Positions 1 through 8,488 of a stretch of DNA of 64,000 nt are shown here, piece after piece. Position numbers and translations under genes: made by a program. Source of the DNA: Trueperella abortisuis (lineage in GTDB: Bacteria > Actinomycetota > Actinomycetes > Actinomycetales > Actinomycetaceae). The stretch is from contig NZ_JAUSQL010000001.1 of the NCBI RefSeq assembly GCF_030811095.1, positions 1,302,001-1,366,000 of the forward strand. Reading direction: 5' to 3'. Position 1 is the stretch's first letter, and the number at the start of each line of letters is the position of its first letter. The notes under the pieces were generated by a model. That model saw nothing but the letters and a program-made list of their open reading frames with translations. It did not search any database and had not been told where the DNA came from.

Positions 1-5
1 CGCGT

Positions 6-11
6 TACACT
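6..11 (+). promoter_or_regulatory. -10 hexamer of a probable leaderless trmL promoter
   Basis: TACACT followed by six bases and then the GTG start of trmL. The -35 region lies outside the window. The same spacing is found before argF, serB, sixA, the ABC-F gene and the NUDIX gene. Confidence 0.5.
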
Positions 12-17
12 AGGCGG

Positions 18-488
18 GTGCTCGACTTCGTTTTTCATGAACCTAAGATCCCCGGCAACACCGGAAACGCTATCCGGCTCGCCGCCTGCACAGGCGCACG
101 CCTGCATCTGATCGAACCGCTCGCCTTCAACTTTGACGATGCCCACCTGAGGCGCGCCGGGCTCGACTACCACGACCTCGCCGAGCTCGTCATCCACAAA
201 TCCTGGGAGGACGCCAAAGCCTACTTTGGACCCGACCGGCGAATCTTCGCCTTCACCGGACACACGTCCAACAATTTTGCCAACGAATCTTACCGCGAGG
301 ATGACGTCCTCCTTTTCGGCACGGAGCCGACCGGGCTACCTGAGTCGGTCCTCGACGATCCTCGGATCACGAAGAAGCTCCGAATTCCCATGTTGCCCGG
401 CCGGCGTTCACTCAACCTCGCCAACGCCGCATCTATCGCAGTGTACGAGGCCTGGCGGCAGTTAGGATTTACCGCCTCCTCGATGTAG
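18..488 (+). CDS. trmL: tRNA (cytidine(34)-2'-O)-methyltransferase TrmL
   Basis: SpoU/TrmH-superfamily (SPOUT) methyltransferase of the short TrmL type, which 2'-O-methylates the wobble base of tRNA-Leu isoacceptors using SAM. The 156 residues contain all three SPOUT motifs: NTGNAIR near residue 14, LFGTEPTGLPE near 99 and the C-terminal IPMLPGRRSLNLANA, which forms the knotted SAM pocket. Length is normal for TrmL, which lacks the RNA-binding extension of TrmH. The GTG start lies exactly 6 nt after TACACT, a good -10 hexamer, so the transcript is probably leaderless. Its 3' end overlaps the convergent surface-protein gene by 20 bp. Confidence 0.88.
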   Translation: MLDFVFHEPKIPGNTGNAIRLAACTGARLHLIEPLAFNFDDAHLRRAGLDYHDLAELVIHKSWEDAKAYFGPDRRIFAFTGHTSNNFANESYREDDVLLFGTEPTGLPESVLDDPRITKKLRIPMLPGRRSLNLANAASIAVYEAWRQLGFTASSM

Positions 489-1926
489 CGCGAGACCCGG
501 CCACGAACGCCACTCCCAGGCAGGCAATGCCGATGGCCCCGATGGCTAGCGGCAAAGACGCGTCGCCGGTCTTCGCGAGGACCGCCGGCGGCGTAGTCGG
601 CGTCGGCGTAGGCTCCGGTGTCGGCGTGGGTTCCGGCGTGGGTTCCGGCGTCGGCGTGGGTTCCGGCGTGGGTTCCGGCGTCGGCGTGGGTTCCGGCTCA
701 GGCTCGACGAACACCGTTTCAGCCGGCTCGAAGAAGGGCATCACGACGTGCGCCTGCGGAAGACCCGCAAAGTCGCCTACGTCGCGGAATTGACCCTCCA
801 CCACCACGGTGTACCAACCGGGACTGGGCTCGTGGTCGAAGGTCACCTCGTAGGTTCCTGACGCGAAGACGCTCACAGTCGTGCTTTCCACGCTCTCCAC
901 GCCGTCTGGCACCGAGTCACGCTGATCAATCCGCTCGTCGAACGGTCCGTAGAGGTGCGCGGTCAGGTCAAAGGTCGCGGGAATGCGTTCGACCGCCGGC
1001 CACTCGTCCGCGCTGACTGTGACGAGGTCACGGATCATGCCCGAGTCCTCCACAATCCTCGCCTCCGTGGCGATTTTTACCGCCGTCTCCGCCGGCGCTT
1101 CGCGCAACACCACGTTGCGTTCGAGCACGCCACGCTCACCGCGCATGTGCATATCTTGCGCCACGGCGTGATGGCCGGTGACGAACGAGTGGCCGGGAAT
1201 CTCGGAGAAGGTGACCTTCATTGTCACTTCACCGAAAGCTGGAGCGCTGACAGCGAAGCTCTGTTCTTCGGCTGCGGTCTTCCCCGTCAACACTGACTCG
1301 CCGGTAGATTCCCACACGGCGCCGGTGAGCTCCGCCCGGAAGGGGACGTCCAGCAACGCGACCCCCGCCTGACCGGTCACGGTGAAGCCACGGAGGTGGC
1401 CATCTGCGAAGACCAGCTCGCCGGCCGCGTGCGGTCCCGCAATCGTCGAGGCGAGGTCGAGCAGCCGGCGCGCCTGTTCCTGCCAGGCCTTATTTGACGA
1501 CGAAGTTAGCCCGCGCGAATCGGCGGTCAACTCGTGGATGGCGAGAGTGAAGGCTTCGGGAACGATCCCCGCCACGGCGTCGGTGCCCCACAGATCGAGT
1601 ATCGCGGCGACCTTGCCCGTGTCGGATGCGCTGATGGAGGTATTCCATCCCCTCTCCGCGTCCGTTTGGGCGTAGGCTTCGCCTGCGCGGGTCAGGCTCC
1701 GGCTTTCGAAGTCGGCCTTCTCAAGGCCGGGCTGGTAGCTGAAGTTCAGCTGGGTGTCACCGGTGCAGATGCCGATCGGCACGTGCGGGCTGGAAAGTGC
1801 TCCCCACCGGCTCGGCTCGCTTGCCACGCGCGTCCAGTTCTGCTCGCCGGCAATGGCGAATGGGACGAACGCAAATAGCGCGGCTGCGAGGACAAAAATA
1901 AATGATCGACGAATGATGGTTTCCAT
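469..1926 (-). CDS. Cell-wall-anchored surface protein with LAKTG sorting signal
   Basis: Secreted 485-residue protein. The N-terminus has a basic METIIRR stretch and a hydrophobic core ending near AIAG, a typical signal peptide. The middle (about 30-410) is an unrecognised extracellular region that may hold beta-sandwich domains. A Pro/Glu/Thr stalk (PTPEPTPEP repeats) follows, then LAKTG, a hydrophobic helix and an Arg-rich tail: a complete sortase signal. LAXTG rather than LPXTG is, from published work, the type used by class E sortases of actinobacteria. The ATG at 1926 is chosen because GGGAGA precedes it and the signal peptide starts there; the frame stays open further upstream. It is divergent from an XRE regulator. 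Confidence 0.75.
   Translation of the reverse strand: METIIRRSFIFVLAAALFAFVPFAIAGEQNWTRVASEPSRWGALSSPHVPIGICTGDTQLNFSYQPGLEKADFESRSLTRAGEAYAQTDAERGWNTSISASDTGKVAAILDLWGTDAVAGIVPEAFTLAIHELTADSRGLTSSSNKAWQEQARRLLDLASTIAGPHAAGELVFADGHLRGFTVTGQAGVALLDVPFRAELTGAVWESTGESVLTGKTAAEEQSFAVSAPAFGEVTMKVTFSEIPGHSFVTGHHAVAQDMHMRGERGVLERNVVLREAPAETAVKIATEARIVEDSGMIRDLVTVSADEWPAVERIPATFDLTAHLYGPFDERIDQRDSVPDGVESVESTTVSVFASGTYEVTFDHEPSPGWYTVVVEGQFRDVGDFAGLPQAHVVMPFFEPAETVFVEPEPEPTPTPEPTPEPTPTPEPTPEPTPTPEPTPTPTTPPAVLAKTGDASLPLAIGAIGIACLGVAFVAGSRATSRRR
623..694 (-). repeat. 30-bp tandem repeat encoding the Pro-Glu-Thr wall-spanning stalk
   Basis: The plus strand carries two copies of ggcgtgggttcc plus ggcgtc, a 30-bp unit encoding ten residues, present a little over twice with degenerate flanking copies. 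Such in-frame units commonly vary in number between strains and set how far the protein extends from the wall. Confidence 0.7.
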
Positions 1927-2052
1927 GTCTCTCCCTTCGACGTGACCATCATGTCGAGAATCGGAACGAGCCGTTTTTGCCACAGGCCCGAATGTGGATA
2001 CCGACGCCCACCAGCAAAACTGTGTATAACTTTTCTCAGCCCTCTCCACACC

Positions 2053-2062
2053 GGGTATACCC
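2053..2062. promoter_or_regulatory. Palindrome in the divergent promoter region of the XRE/surface-protein pair
   Basis: GGGTATACCC is a perfect 10-bp palindrome in the 173-bp intergenic region between the surface-protein start (1926) and the XRE start (2100). Related half-sites (CGGGTAAAC) lie about 20 bp closer to the XRE gene. It could be the regulator's own operator; this is inference from position and symmetry only. Confidence 0.3.
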
Positions 2063-2099
2063 TGCTGACCTGCGCCGGGTAAACACGGACCATTGCTCC

Positions 2100-2390
2100 G
2101 TGACTTCGTATTCCCCCGCAGAACGCGCCTTCGCCTCGACCTTCGCCAAGACGCTCATTGAGCGGCGCAAACAGATGGGGCTGACACAGGAGCAAGTGGC
2201 ACTCGCGGCTGACATCAATCGCAATCATTACCAGCTCATGGAGCACGCGCGCGCCGACCGTCGCACCAACAGCCCGGCAAACCCGCGCATGAGCACTCTT
2301 ATCAAGCTCGCCAAGGTCTTCGACTGCACCGTCGCCGACCTCCTCGAGGCCGCCCTCGCCGAGTACAAGGCCGTCGAAGAGCGTCAGTGA
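2100..2390 (+). CDS. XRE-family helix-turn-helix regulator
   Basis: A 96-residue protein that is almost entirely one Cro/C1-type HTH domain: the recognition unit GLTQEQVALAADINRNHYQL lies near residues 30-50, then a conserved STLIKLAKVFDCTVADLL helix pair. There is no ligand or dimerisation domain beyond the HTH. The frame is open further upstream, but the GTG at 2100 gives the usual short N-terminal lead; no strong ribosome-binding site is visible, so the start is uncertain. It is divergent from the LAKTG surface protein and overlaps the convergent methyltransferase by 7 bp. The surface-protein gene is an obvious candidate target. Confidence 0.75.
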   Translation: MTSYSPAERAFASTFAKTLIERRKQMGLTQEQVALAADINRNHYQLMEHARADRRTNSPANPRMSTLIKLAKVFDCTVADLLEAALAEYKAVEERQ

Positions 2391-3196
2391 GGCCGCAGCG
2401 CCCACGCCGCCACCGCGCTCGTCGCGGCCACGTTCAGCGAGTCCACCCCACCCGACATCGGGATTGTGACCACGTAGTCGCAGTGGGCCAGCGTCGCGTG
2501 GGCCAGCCCGTCTCCCTCCGTACCGAGGATCATTGCCACCTTGCCCGAGGCCGCCTCGCTTGCCGCGAACTCCTCCAGCGTCACCGCGTTGTGTGACAGC
2601 GCCAACGACGCCGTCACCCACCCCGCGTCCGTCAGCTCACCAATCGAACGGGGCCAGTCCGTGATGCGTGTCCAGGGCACCTGAAAGACCGTCCCCATCG
2701 AAACCTTCACCGAGCGCCGATAAAGCGGGTCGGCGCAGTGGTCCGTCACCAGCACGGCGTCAACCCCGAGAGCAGCTGCCGAGCGGAAGATGGCGCCAAC
2801 GTTCGTGTGGTTGACGAGGTCCTCGAGGATGAAGATCCGCCGCGCATCCGGGCGTCGTGCGAGGAACTCCGCCAGCCCCGGCAGCGCGGGCCGGTTCATC
2901 GAGGCAATCGCACCGCGGTGAACCTGGAAACCGGTCAGCTCCGTCAGGAGCTCTTCGGGCACGACGAACTGCGCCACGTCCTGAGGAAAGAAGTCGGCCA
3001 GGCTGTCAACCCACCGCTGCGTCAGCACCGCGGCCCGCGGCGTGTGCCCCGCGGCGATCGCGCGCCTGATGACCTTGTCCCCCTCGGCCAGGTATAGACC
3101 ACGCTCGGTCTCCAGCTTCTTACGCAACGCGACGTCGGTGAGGCGAAAGAAGTCGTCGAGGCGGGGGTCTGAGAGGTCATGAACGTAAGTGAGCAC
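2384..3196 (-). CDS. TrmH/SpoU-family 2'-O-ribose RNA methyltransferase
   Basis: A 270-residue SPOUT enzyme with the N-terminal substrate-binding domain (about 1-105, L30e-like, seen as YLAEGDKVIRRAI) and a C-terminal SpoU catalytic domain. Motif 1 NHTNVGAIFRSA is at 129-140, motif 2 ILGTEGDGL at 223-231 and motif 3 IPMSGGVDSLNVAAT at 245-259, which form the SAM-binding knot. Family members methylate rRNA or tRNA; this layout is typical of rRNA 2'-O-methyltransferases, but the target nucleotide cannot be read from sequence. GTG start; no close operon partner. Confidence 0.85.
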   Translation of the reverse strand: MLTYVHDLSDPRLDDFFRLTDVALRKKLETERGLYLAEGDKVIRRAIAAGHTPRAAVLTQRWVDSLADFFPQDVAQFVVPEELLTELTGFQVHRGAIASMNRPALPGLAEFLARRPDARRIFILEDLVNHTNVGAIFRSAAALGVDAVLVTDHCADPLYRRSVKVSMGTVFQVPWTRITDWPRSIGELTDAGWVTASLALSHNAVTLEEFAASEAASGKVAMILGTEGDGLAHATLAHCDYVVTIPMSGGVDSLNVAATSAVAAWALRPH

Positions 3197-3252
3197 GGTT
3201 CATACTTTGCCACACCGGCGCGCTGGTGGCACAAAGCCGCGGGCACACAAAA

Positions 3253-3276
3253 GGTGGCCGCCAATCGGCGGCCACC
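3253..3276 (-). terminator. Rho-independent terminator of the nfeD-SPFH operon
   Basis: Perfect 10-bp stem (GGTGGCCGCC/GGCGGCCACC) with a 4-nt loop, 15 nt after the SPFH stop codon. Read on the minus strand it is followed by CTTTTGTG. Confidence 0.75.
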
Positions 3277-3291
3277 CCTTGTTGCGATACT

Positions 3292-4413
3292 TTACTCGCC
3301 CGGGCGCTCGGGGATGTCGGCGTCCGGCACGTCCGGCTGCTGTCCGAGTTCGGCGCGTGGGTCGAATGGCTTGCCCGAGTGGGTGCCGGACTCCTCCGCT
3401 TCCGAAGACGCGCGGGTCGCCTCGCCACGGGCGCTCGCCAGCGCCTCGTCCACGTCCTGCAGGCTGGTGGAGGCCAGCGAATCTGCGATGTCCTCGTCCA
3501 ACCCGTCGAAGTTGACCGTGACCGGCTCGTCGCCGGCGCGGCCGGTGAAGCCCTTGGTGACGGCGTCGAGGGCGGCAGTGAGTTCGGTGGGGACGATCCA
3601 CAGCTTCGAGGACTGCGAATCGGCGATCTGCGGCAGGATCTTGAGGTATTCGTAGGAGAGCAACTTCGGATCGGCGTTTCCACGGTGGATAGCGTCGAAG
3701 ACCTGCAAAATGGCGCGGGACTCACCCTGCGCCTCGAGGATGGCCGACTGTGCCGAGCCCTCCGCTCGCAGGATGGCGGACTGCTTCTCGCCCTCGGCGG
3801 TAAGAATCGCCGACTGCTTGACGCCCTCTGCCGTCAGGATCGCGGCGCGGCGGTCACGCTCGGCCTTCATCTGCTGCTCCATGGCCGACTGGACGGTGGC
3901 CGGCGGGTCGATCGCCTTCAGCTCCACGCGCGAGACGCGGATGCCCCAGCGGCCGGTCGCCTCGTCGAGGACGCCGCGAAGCTGGCCGTTGATCTGATCG
4001 CGGCCCGTGAGCGCCTGCTCCATGTCCATCGAGCCGATGATGTTACGCAACGTGGTCACGGCCAGCTGCTCGATGGCGGACATCGGATCGGCGATCTCAT
4101 AGGTGGCCGCCTCCGGTTGGGTCACCTGGTAGTAGATGACCGTGTCGATGTTGACCACGATGTTGTCCGACGTAATCACCGGCTGCGGCGGGAACGGGAC
4201 AACCTGCTCACGCATGTCGATGCGTTGGCGGACCGAGTCGAAGAACGGGATGAGGAAGTGCAGACCCGGTCGGAGCGTCTTGTTGTATTTTCCGAGACGC
4301 TCGATAATGACCGTGAATCCTTGGTGAACCTGGATAACGGACTTCGCAATGCCGACGACGACTAGCAGCGCCAGAATTGCGAGGAATGTGAGCAGAACTG
4401 TGCTTTCTGGCAT
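3292..4413 (-). CDS. SPFH/Band-7 (stomatin-like) membrane protein
   Basis: A 373-residue QmcA/stomatin-type scaffold. One N-terminal transmembrane helix (about 5-25) precedes an SPFH domain (ERLGKYNKTLRPGLHFLIPF near 40) that spans roughly 26-190. Next come near-identical 11-residue units with the pattern AEGxxQSAIL (about 205-245), which form a long charged coiled coil, then a conserved LLSYEYLKILPQIA segment and an acidic disordered tail. Such proteins oligomerise on the inner membrane and organise microdomains. It sits 24 bp downstream of nfeD, the classic partner whose OB domain binds SPFH proteins. AGGAG precedes the ATG. Confidence 0.9.
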   Translation of the reverse strand: MPESTVLLTFLAILALLVVVGIAKSVIQVHQGFTVIIERLGKYNKTLRPGLHFLIPFFDSVRQRIDMREQVVPFPPQPVITSDNIVVNIDTVIYYQVTQPEAATYEIADPMSAIEQLAVTTLRNIIGSMDMEQALTGRDQINGQLRGVLDEATGRWGIRVSRVELKAIDPPATVQSAMEQQMKAERDRRAAILTAEGVKQSAILTAEGEKQSAILRAEGSAQSAILEAQGESRAILQVFDAIHRGNADPKLLSYEYLKILPQIADSQSSKLWIVPTELTAALDAVTKGFTGRAGDEPVTVNFDGLDEDIADSLASTSLQDVDEALASARGEATRASSEAEESGTHSGKPFDPRAELGQQPDVPDADIPERPGE

Positions 4414-4437
4414 GACTCCTACTTTCTATTAGGACAC

Positions 4438-4863
4438 TTAGGGGGCAGGTGCGACGACGACGCGGGCGCCCTCTACGCTTTGGATAACAACGGTTGCCCC
4501 TTCGTCGATGGATGCGCCGTCGGTCTTCGCGCTCCATACCTCTCCGCCGAGCTTGACGCGACCGGCGTTCGCGGTGATGTCAGTCAGGGCCGTGCCCGTC
4601 TTTCCCGCCAGGGCGTAGACGTTTGACTCGCCGCGCGAAGAATCGTTGACATGCTTGCGCGCCCAGGGGCGGACGAAGGCGATCCCGAGGGTAGAGATAA
4701 TGCCGAAGACGACGATCTGTAGCGCAAGGGCCGTCGGTGAGGCCAGCGAGACAAAGAGCGCCGCGAGAGTCCCGGCAGCGAACATCATAAACAGGAAATC
4801 AACGGTGATCGTCTCCACAATGAGCAACGCGACGGTGATGATCGCCCATATACCCCACGCCAT
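4438..4863 (-). CDS. NfeD-like membrane protein with C-terminal OB-fold
   Basis: A 141-residue short NfeD (NfeD1b type, without the protease domain). It has two or three closely spaced hydrophobic helices in the first 75 residues (IWAIITVALLIVETI, then LFMMFAAGTLAALFVSLA), then a soluble OB-like domain (about 85-140) with VYALAGKTGTALTDI and VKLGGEVWSAKTDG. NfeD proteins pair with the SPFH protein encoded directly downstream. Very strong ribosome-binding site (GAGGAGGT) and a TATAAT -10 box about 36 nt upstream. Confidence 0.88.
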   Translation of the reverse strand: MAWGIWAIITVALLIVETITVDFLFMMFAAGTLAALFVSLASPTALALQIVVFGIISTLGIAFVRPWARKHVNDSSRGESNVYALAGKTGTALTDITANAGRVKLGGEVWSAKTDGASIDEGATVVIQSVEGARVVVAPAP

Positions 4864-4898
4864 AGATTACCTCCTCAGTCGGCATGCCATTCGTACTT

Positions 4899-4904
4899 AT
4901 TATA
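4899..4904 (-). promoter_or_regulatory. -10 box (TATAAT) of the nfeD-SPFH operon
   Basis: A perfect TATAAT on the minus strand, 36 nt upstream of the nfeD start, in a short AT-rich patch of an otherwise GC-rich intergenic region. No good -35 is seen at 16-18 bp. Confidence 0.5.
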
Positions 4905-4946
4905 CGTGTTAAACGTCTCGACTCCCGCATGCGACACCGCCAGCTA

Positions 4947-5732
4947 TCACCCCTTTGCGCGCGCAGTGTAGCGCCCCTCGTCGAGTTTGAGCTCGACGTC
5001 GACGCCGAAGATAGACGAGAGCGTCTGGGAGGTCATGACTTCCTCCAGCTCGCCTGCGGCGGCCACCTTTCCATCCTTGAGAAGCAGTCCGTGAGTGAAG
5101 CCCTGCGGAATGTCCTCCACGTGGTGGGTGACGAGGACGATGACCGGGGCATAGATCCCGCCCGCCAGCTGCGACAGGGAGGTCAGCAGTTCCTCGCGCC
5201 CGCCGAGGTCGAGGCCGGAGGCTGGTTCGTCGAGAACGAGCACTTCCGGGTCGGGCATGAGGGCCCGGGCAATGCCCACCCGCTTGCGTTCACCGGAGGA
5301 AAGGGTGCCCCACCGCTGCTCGGCCAGCTCGGCAACCCCGAGGGTCTCGAGCAGCCCGAGGGCACGCTCGTCGTCGACCTCCTCATAGGACTCTTTCCAC
5401 ATGCCCATGAGTCCATATGCCGCGCTACGCACGACGTTGAGCACCGTTTCGGCGTCGTTGATCCGCTGGTCGAGTGCCGAAGAAGCGAGCCCCACGAGCG
5501 GGTAGAGTTCGGAGACGTCGGTGTGGCCCAACTGCTCGCCGATGATCGTGACCTTGCCCGACGTCGGGTGCATGCGCCCGGAAATGAGGCGGATGAGCGT
5601 CGTCTTGCCCGCGCCGTTCGGGCCGAGCACCACCCAGCGCTCTCCCTCGTTGACCGACCAGTCAATCCCATCGATGATGTGTCGTCCGCCGCGGCGGACG
5701 ACGACGTTGCTTACCTGAAGTACATCTCCCAT
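4947..5732 (-). CDS. ABC transporter ATP-binding protein (single NBD, no adjacent permease)
   Basis: A 261-residue ABC ATPase: Walker A GPNGAGKTT near 37, signature LSSGERKRVGIARAL, Walker B VLVLDEPASGLDLGG and switch His in LVTHHVEDI. It belongs to a group of cytosolic single-NBD proteins (the YlmA/molybdate-like group of actinobacteria) often encoded without a permease, so it may not drive transport; substrate unknown. TAGGCT lies 7 nt before the ATG, matching the recurrent leaderless arrangement. An 11-bp hairpin separates it from glgM upstream. Confidence 0.8.
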   Translation of the reverse strand: MGDVLQVSNVVVRRGGRHIIDGIDWSVNEGERWVVLGPNGAGKTTLIRLISGRMHPTSGKVTIIGEQLGHTDVSELYPLVGLASSALDQRINDAETVLNVVRSAAYGLMGMWKESYEEVDDERALGLLETLGVAELAEQRWGTLSSGERKRVGIARALMPDPEVLVLDEPASGLDLGGREELLTSLSQLAGGIYAPVIVLVTHHVEDIPQGFTHGLLLKDGKVAAAGELEEVMTSQTLSSIFGVDVELKLDEGRYTARAKG

Positions 5733-5753
5733 ATCATTCAGCCTAGTTCACGC

Positions 5754-5786
5754 GAGGGTCGGCGCGCTCGTCGCACGCCGACCCTC
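5754..5786 (-). terminator. Hairpin downstream of glgM
   Basis: An 11-bp perfect stem (GAGGGTCGGCG/CGCCGACCCTC) with an 11-nt loop, 38 nt after the glgM stop codon. There is no T-run on the minus strand, so it may be a weak terminator or a processing hairpin. Confidence 0.4.
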
Positions 5787-5824
5787 ATCAAGGTTGCTTC
5801 TTCCACCGGCCTGATCGGCTGGCC

Positions 5825-7033
5825 TTACCGGCCGAGGATGTCCTCGTAGAAGGCCATCGTCTTAACCGCAATGGACTCCCAGGAGAAGTGATCCTCCACC
5901 CGCTTGCGCCCGGCCTTGCCCATCTCCTTGGCCCGTGCCGGGTCGGCGACCATGTCCGCCAGCGCCTGGCCGAGATCCTTCTCGAACTTGTCTGGGTCGA
6001 GCGGGGTGCCCGTGCCATCCTGCTTTTGCTCAATCGGCACGAGTGTGCCCGTCACGCCGTGGTCAATGCAGTCCGGGATACCGCCTGTGGCGGTGCCGAC
6101 TACCGGGAGGCCGACAGCCATCGCCTCGAGGTTGACGATGCCGAGAGGCTCGTAGACGGAAGGGGTGACGAAGGTGGTCGAGCAGGACTCGAGGGCCACG
6201 ATCTTCTCGTGTGGCAGGTGCTCGTCGATCCAGACGACGCCGTCGCGCGTCTTTTGCAGCTCCTCCACCAGGGCGCGGGTCTCCTCGAGAATCTCCGGGG
6301 TATCCGGGGCGCCGGCGCAGAGGATCACCTGGACCTCTTCGGGCACGTACCGCAGGGCGCGCAATAGGCCCGGCACGCCCTTCTGGCGGGTGATGCGGCC
6401 GACGAAGATGATGGTGGGCTTGCTCGGATCCAGGCCGTAGGAGCTGAAGTATTCCCGGGCCTTGTCCCATTCTTCCTCGCTCTGCGGAGCCTTCCAGTCG
6501 TCGAGATCGATGCCGTTGTGGATCACACGAACCTTGTCTGGATCTACGTTCGGGTAGGAACGCAGGATGTCGTCACGCATGCCGTTAGAGACGGCCACGA
6601 TCCCGTCGGCCGCCTCGTAGGCAGTTTTCTCAATCCAGGACGACACCTCATAACCGCCGCCAAGCTGCTCGCGCTTCCAGGGGCGAAGCGGCTCAAGGGA
6701 GTGGGCCGAGATGACGTGCGGGATGCCGTACATGAGCTTGGACAGGTGGCCGGCCATGTTGGCATACCAGGTGTGGGAGTGGACGAGGTCCGCCTCACCC
6801 GTCTTGTCGGCAATGAGAAGGTCGACGCCCAAGGTCTTGAGCGTGCCGTTGGCGCCGGCGAGCTCGGCTACGTCGTCATAGCCGTGGACGCCCTCCTCCT
6901 CGCGCGGGCCGTCGAAGGCGTGGACGTGGACCTCTGCGTGTGCGCGAAGAACCTTCGCCAATTCGGTGACGTGAACGCCCGCTCCGCCATACACGTGTGG
7001 GGGGTATTCGCGAGTGAGCAGATCGACTCTCAT
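5825..7033 (-). CDS. glgA: Alpha-maltose-1-phosphate synthase / glycogen synthase (GT4)
   Basis: A 402-residue GT-B glycosyltransferase of family GT4, the actinobacterial GlgA type (Rv1212c-like). In mycobacteria this enzyme (GlgM) transfers glucose from ADP-glucose to glucose-1-phosphate to make maltose-1-phosphate for GlgE. Evidence: N-terminal [35 protein letters not shown] in the C-domain and the ExxxxxxxE donor motif in EPLGIVNLE. The start at 7033 has a good AAAGGA site; the frame is open 45 nt further up. It is divergent from glgC, which makes ADP-glucose; the same divergent pair occurs in mycobacteria. Confidence 0.9.
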   Translation of the reverse strand: MRVDLLTREYPPHVYGGAGVHVTELAKVLRAHAEVHVHAFDGPREEEGVHGYDDVAELAGANGTLKTLGVDLLIADKTGEADLVHSHTWYANMAGHLSKLMYGIPHVISAHSLEPLRPWKREQLGGGYEVSSWIEKTAYEAADGIVAVSNGMRDDILRSYPNVDPDKVRVIHNGIDLDDWKAPQSEEEWDKAREYFSSYGLDPSKPTIIFVGRITRQKGVPGLLRALRYVPEEVQVILCAGAPDTPEILEETRALVEELQKTRDGVVWIDEHLPHEKIVALESCSTTFVTPSVYEPLGIVNLEAMAVGLPVVGTATGGIPDCIDHGVTGTLVPIEQKQDGTGTPLDPDKFEKDLGQALADMVADPARAKEMGKAGRKRVEDHFSWESIAVKTMAFYEDILGR

Positions 7034-7138
7034 CGGTATTCCTTTCGTGAAGATGAACACCTTCAAGACTATCGTCAAAACTTGAGCAATTTGTTAGAAC
7101 TGCCAAATTCGTCGGCGCAACCGGATATGGTTGTAAAC
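7034..7138. promoter_or_regulatory. Divergent glgM/glgC promoter region
   Basis: 105 bp of relatively AT-rich sequence between the two glycogen genes. On the plus strand TATGGT (7126-7131) stands 7 nt before the glgC ATG, as in other probable leaderless genes here. No confident -35 or operator was found. Confidence 0.4.
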
Positions 7139-8386
7139 ATGAGATCAATTCCACGAGTACTCGCCATTGTCCTTGCGGGAGGCGAAGGAAAACGCCTCAT
7201 GCCGCTCACGCAGGATCGCGCTAAGCCCGCGGTCCCATTCGGCGGTACGTACCGCCTGATCGATTTTTCACTGTCCAACATCGTTAATTCGGGCTACCTG
7301 AAGATCGTTGTGTTGACGCAGTATAAATCGCACTCGCTTGACCGTCACATTTCCAAGACGTGGCGCATGTCGAGCCTACTGGGGAACTACGTCTCCCCAG
7401 TGCCGGCTCAGCAACGCGTGTCGAAGGAATGGTTCTCCGGCTCGGCGGACGCGATTTACCAGTCGCTCAACATTCTCGACGATGAGCGGCCGGATTACGT
7501 TGTCATCACCGGCGCTGACAACATCTACCGTATGGACTTCTCCCAGATGGTCGAGCAGCATATCGACACCGGCGTGGGGATGACTGTTTCCGGCATCCGC
7601 CAGCCGATCGAAATGTCGACCTCCTTCGGCGTCATCGACACGGATCCCAACAACCGGAAGATGGCCCGCCAGTTCCTCGAGAAGCCCGCTGAAGTGGAGG
7701 GCCTACCGGACTCCCCCAACGAGATTCTCGCCTCGATGGGCAACTACGTAGTCAGCGCAGACGCGCTCTACCAGGTTCTGCGCGAGGACGCACAGAACCT
7801 CGAGTCAAATCACGACATGGGTGGCGACATCGTGCCCCGCTTCGTGGCCGGCGGCGATTGCGGCGTTTACGACTTCACATTCAACGAGGTCCCCGGTGCA
7901 ACCGACCGCGACCGCAACTACTGGCGCGACGTCGGCACGATCGACATGTTCCACGAAGCGAACATGGATCTCATCTCGGTCAATCCGATCTTCAACCTGT
8001 ACAACGACAAGTGGCCGCTCTACACGGGCTACACCGGCTTGCCGCCGGCCAAGTTCGTCTACGGCCACCGCGAACGCCTCGGCCACGCGCTCGATTCGAT
8101 CATCGCCCCCGGCGTCATTATCTCCGGCGGTGAGGTCCTCGGCTCGGTTCTCTCCCCACACGTGCGGGTGAACTCGTGGTCCTCGGTTCGCGACTCGGTG
8201 CTCTTCGACGGCGTCAACGTCGGGCGCAACGCCACCGTGGTCGGCGCAATCCTGGATAAGTACGTCCAGGTGGAGGAAGGGGCCCAGGTCGGCATCGATC
8301 ACGAACACGACCGCGCTCGCGGTTTCCACATTTCCGAAGGCGGAATCGTGGTCGTACCCAAGGGCGCGCGCGTCACGATGCACTAG
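7139..8386 (+). CDS. glgC: Glucose-1-phosphate adenylyltransferase (ADP-glucose pyrophosphorylase)
   Basis: Makes ADP-glucose from ATP and glucose-1-phosphate, the first step of glycogen or maltose-1-phosphate synthesis. The 415 residues start with the nucleotidyltransferase signature LAGGEGKRL, then AKPAVPFGG and [12 protein letters not shown], with [20 protein letters not shown] in the sugar-phosphate pocket and a C-terminal left-handed beta-helix ([20 protein letters not shown]). Length and order match mycobacterial GlgC throughout. The ATG at 7139 matches the family N-terminus; an in-frame ATG at 7127 is possible. A strong terminator follows 14 nt after the stop. Confidence 0.96.
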   Translation: MRSIPRVLAIVLAGGEGKRLMPLTQDRAKPAVPFGGTYRLIDFSLSNIVNSGYLKIVVLTQYKSHSLDRHISKTWRMSSLLGNYVSPVPAQQRVSKEWFSGSADAIYQSLNILDDERPDYVVITGADNIYRMDFSQMVEQHIDTGVGMTVSGIRQPIEMSTSFGVIDTDPNNRKMARQFLEKPAEVEGLPDSPNEILASMGNYVVSADALYQVLREDAQNLESNHDMGGDIVPRFVAGGDCGVYDFTFNEVPGATDRDRNYWRDVGTIDMFHEANMDLISVNPIFNLYNDKWPLYTGYTGLPPAKFVYGHRERLGHALDSIIAPGVIISGGEVLGSVLSPHVRVNSWSSVRDSVLFDGVNVGRNATVVGAILDKYVQVEEGAQVGIDHEHDRARGFHISEGGIVVVPKGARVTMH

Positions 8387-8400
8387 TGATGCAACGCGAT

Positions 8401-8426
8401 GGGGGGGCAACTTCGGTTGCCCCCCC
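8401..8426 (+). terminator. Rho-independent terminator of glgC
   Basis: A perfect 11-bp stem (GGGGGGGCAAC/GTTGCCCCCCC) closed by a stable TTCG tetraloop and followed by ATTTTCTTC. Confidence 0.92.
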
Positions 8427-8452
8427 ATTTTCTTCGCTGTCAGTGACATCAC

Positions 8453-8482
8453 GTGACGGAACTGCGAATAGACGGCTACCCT
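8453..8482 (+). promoter_or_regulatory. serB promoter (leaderless)
   Basis: -35 GTGACG (8453-8458), an 18-bp spacer and -10 TACCCT (8477-8482), then six bases (gtaggc) and the ATG at 8489. The spacing places the transcription start at or beside the A of the ATG. The GTG that opens the longer reading frame at 8453 is part of this -35 element. Confidence 0.65.
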
Positions 8483-8488
8483 GTAGGC

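Noticed and set aside
623..694. Regular repeats considered as a CRISPR array (also 37977-38312)
   Set aside because: Both repeat sets are in-frame coding repeats without unique spacers of constant length, and no cas genes are nearby.
8453..8488. Extended serB start at the GTG at 8453
   Set aside because: GTGACG there is a -35 element correctly spaced from TACCCT and the ATG at 8489.
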